Source: Bacteroidota bacterium (GTDB lineage Bacteria > Bacteroidota > Ignavibacteria > Ignavibacteriales > Ignavibacteriaceae). Taken from it: a DNA stretch of 6,692 bases. The position numbers were made by a program, and so were the translations under genes. The notes under the pieces are model-generated. The model was not told the origin of the DNA, searched no databases, and worked only from the letters and a program-made list of their open reading frames with translations. The number at the start of each line of letters is the position of its first letter. Within the stretch, counting starts at the first letter, position 1. Of the stretch, positions 1-5,496 are shown in pieces. Where the stretch lies: NCBI GenBank assembly GCA_024278655.1, contig JAJRSV010000152.1:1-6692 (forward strand), written 5' to 3'.

Positions 1-600
1 CGGAAAAAACGGAAACAACGAACCGGTGCCCGTATAAAAATAACCTGCGAGTGGTGCCGGCAGGAAACTGTTCCAGTCGATTTTAAAAAAGAACGATGAG
101 ACCGAAAAGATAATTAATGTAGCAACTGTAAAAACAACATAATCGTTTAGCTTATACTTTTCTGTTATGTAAAGTAAGAACAGCAATGCCAATAAACTTA
201 AACCGATTAGCTGCAATACATCGACTGCAAAAAATATACGCCATTGAGTATCTGTAACATTCGAAAAATCGAATACTTTCCAGGTGGGATATCGCAGCAT
301 ATATCCGAGAAAAATTAAAAGGAACGCCCGCTTGATTCCCTTTTTAACACGTGGGTTTTCGTTAAACGGTTTTTTAATCAATCTGAAAAGATATGTAAAA
401 ACAATTCCGGCGGTAAACATAAAAATCGGAGCAGTCATTCCGCGCATAAAAACCCATACAGCAAAAACAGGATTATCCGGATTGCGGTAATGGTCTGCTA
501 AAAGAACATCGGTTGTATGCCCCTGAACCATTTGCAGCACGGCAATAGCCCGCATCAGGTCGATAAAAATAATTCTATGTTTCTTTTCGGTATGTTTCAC
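1..600 (-). CDS. DUF1624 / HGSNAT-like membrane acyltransferase family protein, N-terminal part (3' end outside window)
   Basis: The minus strand from a GTG at 598-600 stays open for 200 codons to the window edge, so the C-terminal part is missing. The protein starts with a short basic stretch, then IDLMRAIAVLQMVQGH (residues 13-28), the arginine-plus-histidine first helix typical of DUF1624/heparan-alpha-glucosaminide N-acetyltransferase-like proteins. It continues with RGMTAPIFMFTAG (53-65), VDVLQLIGLSLLALL (126-140) and a hydrophobic helix near 153-171, giving about four membrane segments so far. An in-frame TAA lies eight codons upstream of the GTG. The first in-frame ATG (residue 16) would cut into helix 1, so GTG is preferred although no clear Shine-Dalgarno site is visible. 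Relatives are thought to move acyl groups across or at the membrane, but the substrate here is unknown. Family assignment is fairly sure; function is inferred. Confidence 0.8.
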   Translation of the reverse strand, partial: MKHTEKKHRIIFIDLMRAIAVLQMVQGHTTDVLLADHYRNPDNPVFAVWVFMRGMTAPIFMFTAGIVFTYLFRLIKKPFNENPRVKKGIKRAFLLIFLGYMLRYPTWKVFDFSNVTDTQWRIFFAVDVLQLIGLSLLALLFLLYITEKYKLNDYVVFTVATLIIFSVSSFFFKIDWNSFLPAPLAGYFYTGTGSLFPFFP

Positions 601-805
601 TAAATAATTAAGAAAATAACAGGATTAAGATAAAAATAATTTGGTGATTAATTAAAGAAATTATTGCTTAGATAAGAATATGGAAATTACCAAATCCCTA
701 AGAGGAAGAAATTATAAACCATCATAACTCTTTTTTGTGAATAGAAAAATTGAAGATGATATATTATTATTTCATGAATTTCAAGCAAACTTTTTTACAA
801 ATAGA

Positions 806-830
806 ATAATGCGGCTTATAAAGGCATTAT
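806..830 (-). other. Small hairpin downstream of brnA
   Basis: ATAATGC at 806-812 pairs perfectly with GCATTAT at 824-830 around an 11-nt loop. Read on the minus strand it is followed by TTCTATTTGT, which is only moderately T-rich. With the 847-868 hairpin it may end or stabilise the brnTA transcript, but neither is a strong terminator. Confidence 0.3.
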
Positions 831-846
831 GAAGGAATAAATACTG

Positions 847-868
847 ACTTTGTTAATATCAACAAAGT
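847..868 (-). terminator. Weak hairpin just past brnA, possible terminator
   Basis: ACTTTGTT at 847-854 and AACAAAGT at 861-868 form a perfect 8-bp stem with a 6-nt loop, 26 nt beyond the brnA stop in the direction of transcription. The stem is AT-rich and the following minus-strand bases (CAGTATTTATTCC) are not a run of T, so intrinsic termination would be weak. It could also be a 3' end stabiliser. Confidence 0.35.
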
Positions 869-893
869 TATTCGAATTAGAATCAACTGTTCT

Positions 894-1103
894 CTACTTC
901 CACTGTATATTCGGTTTCATTTTCTTCTCTGCACATTCTCTTAAAAACATATTTATCAGGTTTTGATATGGTATGTCTGTTTCAGATGCTAATTTTTTAA
1001 AATATTCGATTGTATCGTTTTCTATTCTAATCGATATTTGTTTTTTTAGCTTTTTCAAATAAGGATTCTTTACAGATTTTGTAAAATCATATTCCTTCTT
1101 CAT
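894..1103 (-). CDS. brnA: BrnA/CopG-type antitoxin
   Basis: This 69-residue protein has a charged, lysine-rich N-terminus (MKKEYDFTKSV...) followed by KKQISIRIENDTIEYFKKLA (residues 20-39) and DIPYQNLINMFLRECAEKK (43-61). That arrangement, one beta strand, two helices and the PYQ-LIN-LR signature, is typical of ribbon-helix-helix antitoxins paired with BrnT. It should bind and neutralise the BrnT toxin and, as a dimer, repress the shared promoter. It starts two bases after the brnT stop, with AGAGG (minus strand, 1114-1118) ten bases before its ATG and inside the 3' end of brnT, so translation is probably coupled. The toxin-first order is normal for BrnTA. Subfamily naming (BrnA versus generic CopG antitoxin) is the only real doubt. 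Confidence 0.88.
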   Translation of the reverse strand: MKKEYDFTKSVKNPYLKKLKKQISIRIENDTIEYFKKLASETDIPYQNLINMFLRECAEKKMKPNIQWK

Positions 1104-1105
1104 TT

Positions 1106-1396
1106 TTAATTTACCTCTTTATAATAATTAATTTCGGATTTAGTTGCTTTTCTGGCTGAGATAATTCTAATAACTTCATCGTTTTCTCTGTATGTATGAA
1201 CAACTACTAATAATCTTAACTTGCTTGATATACCCAAAAGAACAAAACGTTCTTCACTGCTCGAATGTTCGGGATCCGAAATGAGTCTTGCATTCCTGTC
1301 ATAAAACACAGATTTAGCTTCTTCGAAAGAGACTTTATGCTTTTTTACATTTTCAATATTCTTTTTTCTATCCCATTCAAAACGTATATAATTCAT
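1106..1396 (-). CDS. brnT: BrnT family toxin (RelE-like ribonuclease)
   Basis: The 96-residue product carries the BrnT hallmarks in order: FEWDRKKNIENVKKHKVSF (residues 6-24), EEAKSVFYD (25-33), SSEERFVLLG (47-55) and the C-terminal RIISARKATKSE (77-88). BrnT proteins have a RelE-like fold and cut RNA to slow growth; BrnA blocks them. Length is normal for the family and no signature residue is obviously missing, so the toxin looks intact. The ATG fits the usual short lead before FEWD, but no Shine-Dalgarno site precedes it (the four bases before it are CTTT after a very AT-rich tract). A perfect 18-bp palindrome begins four bases upstream. It is the first gene of a two-gene unit with brnA and lies on the same strand as, but beyond the terminator of, the chaperone operon. 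Confidence 0.92.
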   Translation of the reverse strand: MNYIRFEWDRKKNIENVKKHKVSFEEAKSVFYDRNARLISDPEHSSSEERFVLLGISSKLRLLVVVHTYRENDEVIRIISARKATKSEINYYKEVN

Positions 1397-1400
1397 AAAG

Positions 1401-1418
1401 ATAATATAATTATATTAT
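1401..1418. promoter_or_regulatory. 18-bp perfect palindrome upstream of brnT, candidate BrnA operator
   Basis: ATAATATAATTATATTAT at 1401-1418 equals its own reverse complement. It lies four bases before the brnT start. A second inverted pair, TTATAAT at 1415-1421 and ATTATAA at 1434-1440, overlaps it. Ribbon-helix-helix antitoxins usually repress their own operon by binding such inverted repeats near the promoter. The tract is almost pure A+T, so chance symmetry is easier here than in balanced DNA. Confidence 0.45.
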
Positions 1419-1490
1419 AATTAAATATAATTTATTATAAATATACTATATATCAAAATCTTATTTAAATCGTTATCCAAAATCTCCTGC

Positions 1491-1520
1491 AAAAAAAAGC
1501 CCCGCTAAATACGGGGCTTT
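1491..1520 (-). terminator. Intrinsic terminator of the hsp20-dnaK-hsp20 operon
   Basis: GCCCCG at 1499-1504 and CGGGGC at 1512-1517 form a GC-rich stem around a 7-nt loop. On the minus strand the stem is followed by eight T (1498-1491). Three A:T pairs extend the stem outward. It begins about 20 nt past the hsp20-B stop, the expected place for an operon-ending rho-independent terminator, and insulates brnTA from the chaperone transcript. Confidence 0.9.
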
Positions 1521-1540
1521 AATTATTCAGTTCAGTCTAT

Positions 1541-1939
1541 TTAACTAATATCAATCACTTTCGGTTTGACTTTTTCTTTTTTCGGAAGCCTCACAATTAG
1601 CTGTCCGTTCTCAAATTTTGCGTCTATTTTTTCCCTGTCCACCGATTCGGAAATTTTGAACACTCTGTAGTAGTTACCAATCTCTCTTTCCAGTAAAAGA
1701 TAGTCTCTTTTCAAATCGTTATCGTAATCAATCTGCCCGAACATTATAAGCGAATCATCTTCTACCTTAACCTTAACCCTGTCTTTTGCAGAGCCGGGCA
1801 TATCTGCAACGAGCACAAACTCATCTTCATTATCGTAAATGTTTACGCTTGGCGAAATATAGTTTTGAGTTCTTATAAGTTCTTCAATCGATTTATTTTC
1901 AATTGATCTGATCGGAAGCAATTCTTTTTTTTCAGCCAT
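1541..1939 (-). CDS. Small heat shock protein, Hsp20/alpha-crystallin family (hsp20-B)
   Basis: This 132-residue sHsp has a variable N-terminus (1-30), then the alpha-crystallin domain beginning PSVNIYDNEDEFVLVADMPG (30-49). The domain ends with the signature AKFENGQLIVRLPK (107-120), where A-x3-N-G-x-L is conserved. The C-terminal tail carries an I-x-I motif (I129-D-I131), which docks neighbouring subunits in oligomers. Such proteins are ATP-independent holdases in the cytoplasm that hand unfolded clients to DnaK. The ATG is well supported by GAGGTG (minus strand, 1945-1950), five bases upstream. The gene is last in the chaperone operon, separated from dnaK by 116 nt containing a hairpin. 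It differs clearly from hsp20-A in its N-terminus and mid-domain, so the two are not a recent duplication. Confidence 0.95.
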   Translation of the reverse strand: MAEKKELLPIRSIENKSIEELIRTQNYISPSVNIYDNEDEFVLVADMPGSAKDRVKVKVEDDSLIMFGQIDYDNDLKRDYLLLEREIGNYYRVFKISESVDREKIDAKFENGQLIVRLPKKEKVKPKVIDIS

Positions 1940-1998
1940 AATTCCACCTCACTGCAAATTTCAGTCAATAGTTTTTCAATGATAAGTTAGCAGATAAA

Positions 1999-2034
1999 AC
2001 AAAGCGACGAGATCTTTCAACCTCATCGCTTTGT
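1999..2034 (-). terminator. Hairpin between dnaK and hsp20-B, partial terminator or processing site
   Basis: Bases 1999-2011 pair with 2022-2034 over 13 positions, with a single mismatch that becomes a G-U pair in the minus-strand RNA, around a 10-nt loop. The stem is followed on the minus strand by TTTATC, and with the stem's last bases the RNA reads TTTGTTTTATC. It begins about 20 nt after the dnaK stop. The form is that of an intrinsic terminator with a modest U tract, so it may reduce hsp20-B expression relative to dnaK or protect the upstream mRNA from 3' decay. Confidence 0.65.
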
Positions 2035-2055
2035 GTAAAGGAACTTTGGATAAAA

Positions 2056-4002
2056 TTACTTGTCTTTATCTTTATCATCGTCATCAACAACTTCGTACGA
2101 AGCGTCTTGAACATCTTCCTTTTTCTCATCGGTTTTCCCGGCACCAGGTTCCGGACCTGCCTGTTGCCCCGGCTGACCAGCTTCACCCTGCTGCTGAGCT
2201 CCTGCCTGAGCATAAAGTTCCTGCGCTACTTCACTCCACACCTTATTCAATGATTCGGTAGCAGATTTAATCTGTTCGGTATTATCCGACTTCAAAGCAT
2301 CTTCTACTTTGTTTACTTCGGCTTCAACTCTTGCTTTGGAAGTTTCCGAAATTTTATCTTTCATTTCATCCAACTGCTTCTTAACCTGGAATACAAGAGT
2401 ATCCGCCTGATTCCTGACTTCAGCAGCTTCTTTCTTTCTCTTATCTTCCGCAGCGTGTTCCTGAGCATCGCGTTTCATTTTTTCAATTTCTTCCTTGGTC
2501 AATCCGCTGGAAGATGTAATCCTGATGCTTTGCTCTTTACCTGTTGCTTTATCTTTTGCGCTAACGTGCAATATACCGTTTGCATCAATATCAAACGTAA
2601 CTTCAATCTGCGGAACACCTCTCGGTGCCGGCGGTATGCCGTCGAGATGAAACTTACCGAGAGTTCTGTTATCTGCAGCCATCGGTCTTTCACCCTGGAG
2701 CACATGAATCTCTACAGACGGCTGATTATCTGCAGCAGTCGAGAATATCTCACTCTTCCTCGTAGGAATCGTAGTATTTGCCTCAATCAGCTTAGTGAAT
2801 ACACCGCCAAGAGTTTCGATACCGAGTGACAGCGGAGTAACGTCGAGAAGCAATACATCTTTTACATCACCCGATAAAACACCACCCTGAATAGCAGCAC
2901 CGATAGCAACAACTTCGTCGGGGTTAACGCCTTTATGCGGTTCTTTACCGAAAAGGTCCTTAACCAACTGCTGAACCATAGGAATTCTTGTTGAACCACC
3001 AACGAGGATAACTTCGCTGATGTCGCTCTGAGTTACCCCTGCGTCTTTCATTGCCTGCTCACACGGACCTTTTGTACGCTGAACAAGGTCATCAATCAAC
3101 TGCTCGAATTTAGCTCTGGTAATGGTTATGTTTAAGTGTTTAGGTCCGTCCTGAGTAGCAGTAATGAACGGAAGATTAACATCTGTTGATGTTGTGGATG
3201 AAAGCTCAATCTTAGCTTTCTCGGCAGCTTCTTTCAAGCGCTGTAAAGCCATCGGGTCTTTGCGTAAATCAACACCTTCGGTTTTCTGGAATTCGTCTGC
3301 GAGAAAATCAATTAATCTCTTATCGAAATCGTCACCGCCAAGGTGAGTATCGCCGTTGGTAGCTTTTACTTCGAACACACCATCACCCAACTGAAGAATA
3401 GATATATAGAAAGTACCGCCGCCAAGATCGTAAATAGCAACCAGATGATCTTTCGATTTTTTATCCAAACCGTAAGCCAAAGCTGCGGCAGTCGGTTCGT
3501 TAATTATTCTTCTTACTTTTAATCCTGCAATTTCGCCGGCATCTTTTGTTGCCTGTCTTTGCGAATCGTTAAAGTAAGCCGGAACAGTAATAACAGCTTC
3601 GGTTACTTCGTGACCCAAATATTCCTCAGCGGTTTTTTTCATCTTCTGAAGAATCATTGCACTTATTTCGGGCGGAGAATAAACGCGGTCGCCAATTTTT
3701 ACGCGTGCAGTTCTGTTATCGCCCTCAACAACTTCGTAAGGAACTTCTTTAATTTCCTGCTGTACCTCATCTATCTTACGACCCATAAATCTCTTAATCG
3801 AAAAAATGGTGTTCTTCGGGTTGGTAATTGCCTGGCGTTTTGCCGGCTGTCCAACCAACCTGTCACCATTTTTGGTAAAAGCAACAACCGAAGGAGTAGT
3901 TCTTCCTCCCTCCGAGTTAGGAATAACCACCGGCTCGTTGCCTTCCATTACAGCAACACACGAGTTCGTTGTTCCTAAGTCAATTCCAATTATTTTACTC
4001 AT
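2056..4002 (-). CDS. dnaK: Hsp70 chaperone DnaK, with Tyr at a conserved ATPase aspartate
   Basis: The 648-residue protein is full-length DnaK. The nucleotide-binding domain shows IGIDLGTTNS (5-14, D8), K70 in SIKRFMGRK, VPAYFNDSQRQATKDAG (140-156), IINEPTAAALAYG (166-178) and the adenosine motif VGGSTRIP. The hydrophobic linker VLLLDVTP precedes the substrate-binding domain and the helical lid. The tail is rich in Q, G, A and E and ends YEVVDDDDKDKDK, close to the usual DnaK terminus. It refolds clients by ATP-driven cycles with DnaJ and GrpE, neither of which is in this window. The phosphate-2 loop reads DLGGGTFYIS (192-201) where the family has DLGGGTFD; residue 199 is encoded TAT (3406-3408). 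The start is fixed by AAAGGAG (minus strand, 4011-4017), eight bases upstream. It is the middle gene of an operon between two sHsps, 45 nt after hsp20-A. Confidence 0.98.
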   Translation of the reverse strand: MSKIIGIDLGTTNSCVAVMEGNEPVVIPNSEGGRTTPSVVAFTKNGDRLVGQPAKRQAITNPKNTIFSIKRFMGRKIDEVQQEIKEVPYEVVEGDNRTARVKIGDRVYSPPEISAMILQKMKKTAEEYLGHEVTEAVITVPAYFNDSQRQATKDAGEIAGLKVRRIINEPTAAALAYGLDKKSKDHLVAIYDLGGGTFYISILQLGDGVFEVKATNGDTHLGGDDFDKRLIDFLADEFQKTEGVDLRKDPMALQRLKEAAEKAKIELSSTTSTDVNLPFITATQDGPKHLNITITRAKFEQLIDDLVQRTKGPCEQAMKDAGVTQSDISEVILVGGSTRIPMVQQLVKDLFGKEPHKGVNPDEVVAIGAAIQGGVLSGDVKDVLLLDVTPLSLGIETLGGVFTKLIEANTTIPTRKSEIFSTAADNQPSVEIHVLQGERPMAADNRTLGKFHLDGIPPAPRGVPQIEVTFDIDANGILHVSAKDKATGKEQSIRITSSSGLTKEEIEKMKRDAQEHAAEDKRKKEAAEVRNQADTLVFQVKKQLDEMKDKISETSKARVEAEVNKVEDALKSDNTEQIKSATESLNKVWSEVAQELYAQAGAQQQGEAGQPGQQAGPEPGAGKTDEKKEDVQDASYEVVDDDDKDKDK

Positions 4003-4047
4003 ATTCTTTTCTCCTTTATATGTAATTGCAGATTACTCTGCTTTGTT
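4003..4047 (-). promoter_or_regulatory. Short hsp20-A/dnaK spacer with strong ribosome site
   Basis: Only 45 nt separate the hsp20-A stop from the dnaK start. The gap holds AAAGGAG at 4011-4017 (minus strand) and no hairpin, so the two genes are very probably cotranscribed. hsp20-A carries the same AAAGGAG before its own start (4484-4490). Confidence 0.7.
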
Positions 4048-4476
4048 TTATTTAACTTTTATAATTCTTTCTTTCGGTTGTTCAGGTTTTATTTTGTTTA
4101 TTTTAACCTTCAGCAAGCCGTTTTCAAATTTTGCTTCAACCTTATCGTAATCCACATTATCGGCAAGGTTGAATTTACGTTCAAACTTTCCGAAAAATCT
4201 TTCGTTCTGTAAATAGTTTATATCTTCTTTTCCGTCAAAGCCGTTTTTGAACTCACCACTCAGTGTAAGTATTCCGTCTTCAATAACCAATTTAATATCG
4301 TCTTTACTTACACCCGGAAGTTCTGCATTAAAATAATAAGCTTTATCATCCTCATAAAAATCTACTTTCGGATAAGCGGAAAAAACGGTATCGGTTGAAA
4401 TATCGTTGAAGAAATTATTTATAGCGTTTTCAAACTCGCTGTCTCTCAACCAGGGTCTTACTCTTACTAAAGTCAT
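4048..4476 (-). CDS. Small heat shock protein, Hsp20/alpha-crystallin family (hsp20-A)
   Basis: This 142-residue sHsp heads the chaperone operon. After an N-terminal arm with an aromatic FENAINNFFNDI segment (15-26), the alpha-crystallin domain runs from about PKVDFYEDDKAYYFNAELPG (36-55) to the signature AKFENGLLKVKINK (115-128). NERFFGKFERKFNL (91-104) is the conserved strand before it. The C-terminal IIKVK supplies the I-x-I/V anchor for oligomer assembly. It should act as a cytoplasmic holdase feeding DnaK, the next gene downstream. The ATG has AAAGGAG seven bases upstream (4484-4490). It is the first gene after a predicted sigma-54 promoter at 4527-4543. It is closer to the common bacterial sHsp pattern than hsp20-B, which has a more divergent domain and a shorter N-terminal arm. 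Confidence 0.96.
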   Translation of the reverse strand: MTLVRVRPWLRDSEFENAINNFFNDISTDTVFSAYPKVDFYEDDKAYYFNAELPGVSKDDIKLVIEDGILTLSGEFKNGFDGKEDINYLQNERFFGKFERKFNLADNVDYDKVEAKFENGLLKVKINKIKPEQPKERIIKVK

Positions 4477-4526
4477 CTTTTGTCTCCTTTCATATTTAAA
4501 TATTTATACTTTTATCGCCTTAAGAG

Positions 4527-4543
4527 ATGCAATTGATATGCCA
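4527..4543 (-). promoter_or_regulatory. Sigma-54 (RpoN) promoter of the chaperone operon
   Basis: On the minus strand the sequence reads TGGCATATCAATTGCAT. The invariant -24 GG (4541-4542) and -12 GC (4529-4530) are exactly ten bases apart, and the flanks match TGGCAy-N5-TTGCat with only the sixth base off the usual C. Transcription should start near 4517, leaving a leader of about 40 nt before the hsp20-A ATG with its Shine-Dalgarno site. Sigma-54 promoters need an ATP-driven activator bound upstream, and a candidate site array lies at 4622-4678. The match is seen in the sequence; use by RpoN is inferred. Confidence 0.72.
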
Positions 4544-4574
4544 TCATTACAAATATGCCTTAACTTGTTGAAAT

Positions 4575-4602
4575 ATAATAAGTTACGGGGATTTTCGGAC
4601 AA
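4575..4602 (-). promoter_or_regulatory. Possible alternative sigma-70-like promoter
   Basis: The minus strand has TTGTCC (4597-4602), a 16-base gap and TATTAT (4575-4580). It would start transcription near 4568 toward hsp20-A and could give basal expression. In such AT-rich DNA this is a weak match, and Bacteroidota promoters often follow other consensus boxes. Confidence 0.22.
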
Positions 4603-4621
4603 TCGCCTTAAATTCAATGAA

Positions 4622-4678
4622 TGACAGAGATGCTGTCAGATTGACACGGTAATTTTGTATTTGACAAATATGCTGACA
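4622..4678. promoter_or_regulatory. Phased TGACA/TGTCA array, candidate enhancer for an RpoN activator
   Basis: Five half-sites sit in 57 bp: TGACA at 4622, 4642, 4662 and 4674, and TGTCA at 4634. The first three TGACA are spaced exactly 20 bp apart. Two 17-mers, TGACAGAGATGCTGTCA (4622-4638) and TGACAAATATGCTGACA (4662-4678), match at 14 of 17 positions and lie 40 bp apart. TGTCA-GAT-TGACA (4634-4646) is a perfect inverted repeat. The array falls about 105-160 bp upstream of the predicted sigma-54 start, a usual distance for enhancer-binding proteins. It also abuts the birA start, so it may affect both directions. The regulator is not identified. Confidence 0.65.
4650..4657 (+). promoter_or_regulatory. 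Possible Bacteroidota-type -7 box for birA
   Basis: TAATTTTG matches the TAnnTTTG -7 element known from Bacteroidota promoters and would start transcription about 45-50 bp before the birA ATG at 4711. No matching -33 TTG lies at the right distance, so support is limited. It sits inside the TGACA array, which would let the array's regulator influence birA. Confidence 0.25.
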
Positions 4679-4710
4679 CTTTGCTCGATTTTCAGTATTT
4701 TTACACCACT

Positions 4711-5496
4711 ATGGAAAAACAAACTTTTAACCTCGAAAATTTTGATATAAAATTAGATACGGAGTACCTCGGACGTAATTTTATTTATGCCGGGGAGGTC
4801 ACCTCAACAAACACAGTTCTACTAAACGACAGAAAATCGTTTCGCGAAAATGGTACGGTTTTGCTTGCTGAATTTCAGAGCGAAGGGAAAGGTAGAAAGC
4901 AAAGAAAATGGTACAGTCCTCATTATATGAACCTAACATTTTCAATTCTCTTAACCGATCAGAGACTGATTTCTAAAAAAATAAACCTTGTTAATTTAGC
5001 GGCTTCGCTTGCGGTATCAGTAGCAATCGAAAACCTGTACCAGCTTCGCACCGAGCTTAAATGGCCCAACGATGTTCTGATAAATTCGAAAAAAGTAGCA
5101 GGCATATTGCTGGAATCGTTCTCGCAGGGAAGTAAAATAAAAAGACTTGTTGTGGGAATAGGAATTAATGTAAACCAGGGTTCTTTTCAGGGCGAGTTTA
5201 TAATCGAACCGACTTCAATAAAAAACGAGTTGGGTGAAAAAGTTGAACGGGAAAGGGTTCTTGCCGAAGTTTTGAACGTTTACGAAGAGTTGCTTGAAAA
5301 AGTAAAATCGGAACCGGCTTACATATTAAAAAGCTGGCGTGCCCGCTGCAGAATGATTGGCGAAAAAATAACTATCGTCGGCGATAGCTCATCACGGCAT
5401 GGCATCTTCGATGACATTGACGATAACGGATTCCTGATTTTAAAAACCGTTGACGGTAAAGAAGTTATTAAATTCGGTGATGTGAGTTTGCGCTGA
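4711..5496 (+). CDS. birA: Biotin-[acetyl-CoA-carboxylase] ligase BirA, single-function type
   Basis: This 261-residue protein ligases biotin, through biotinyl-AMP, to the lysine of biotin carboxyl carrier proteins. Motifs are GEVTSTN (28-34), the biotinyl-AMP loop EGKGRKQRKW (58-67), KWPNDVLI (117-124, with the catalytic-region lysine), KVAGILLE (128-135) and VVGIGINVNQ (147-156). The C-terminal SH3-like domain follows from about 215 (GEKITIVGDSS). There is no N-terminal DNA-binding domain, so unlike E. coli BirA it should not repress biotin genes. The ATG at 4711 is chosen. An in-frame TTG at 4681 would add ten residues, but it directly abuts the TGACA array and neither start has a clear ribosome site. 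The loop has Q where E. coli has the last G of GRGRRG. The gene overlaps coaX by one base (TGATG). Confidence 0.95.
   Translation: MEKQTFNLENFDIKLDTEYLGRNFIYAGEVTSTNTVLLNDRKSFRENGTVLLAEFQSEGKGRKQRKWYSPHYMNLTFSILLTDQRLISKKINLVNLAASLAVSVAIENLYQLRTELKWPNDVLINSKKVAGILLESFSQGSKIKRLVVGIGINVNQGSFQGEFIIEPTSIKNELGEKVERERVLAEVLNVYEELLEKVKSEPAYILKSWRARCRMIGEKITIVGDSSSRHGIFDDIDDNGFLILKTVDGKEVIKFGDVSLR

Larger units (their letters stand above)
601..893. other. AT-rich intergenic spacer without a supportable gene
   Basis: This stretch separates the stop of brnA from the start of the DUF1624 gene, both on the minus strand. No ORF with family resemblance or a good ribosome site was found. It contains an 8-bp inverted repeat at 635-642/658-665, a 7-bp one at 806-812/824-830 and an 8-bp one at 847-854/861-868. 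The promoter of the DUF1624 gene should lie near 610-690, but no convincing consensus boxes stand out. Confidence 0.6.

Noticed and set aside
635..665. 8-bp inverted repeat upstream of the DUF1624 gene
   Set aside because: The arms are AT-only and 15 bases apart, which is readily expected by chance in this AT-rich spacer.
680..727. A 15-codon ORF on the plus strand in the 601-893 spacer
   Set aside because: It is very short, has no ribosome site and resembles no family I recognise.
1953..1968. A second sigma-54-like box before hsp20-B (TTGAC...TTTGCA on the minus strand)
   Set aside because: The invariant GG is TG, and the predicted start would fall on or just past the Shine-Dalgarno site of hsp20-B.
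2031..3978. Several plus-strand ORFs opposite dnaK
   Set aside because: They lie antisense to a fully conserved dnaK, have low-complexity or shadow-like sequences, and lack ribosome sites.
4586..4615. Sigma-32 type heat-shock promoter (CCCCG box with upstream TTGAA on the minus strand)
   Set aside because: The gap between the two boxes is about 22 bases, not the 13-14 required, and this lineage is not known for sigma-32.
4681..4710. TTG start for birA adding ten residues
   Set aside because: It directly abuts the TGACA array, has no ribosome site, and the added residues are not part of any BirA motif; ATG 4711 is the simpler start, though also without a clear ribosome site.
4477..4710. CIRCE or HAIR operators (HrcA, HspR sites)
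   Set aside because: No TTAGCACTC/GAGTGCTAA or CTTGAGT/ACTCAAG pair, even degenerate, was found.
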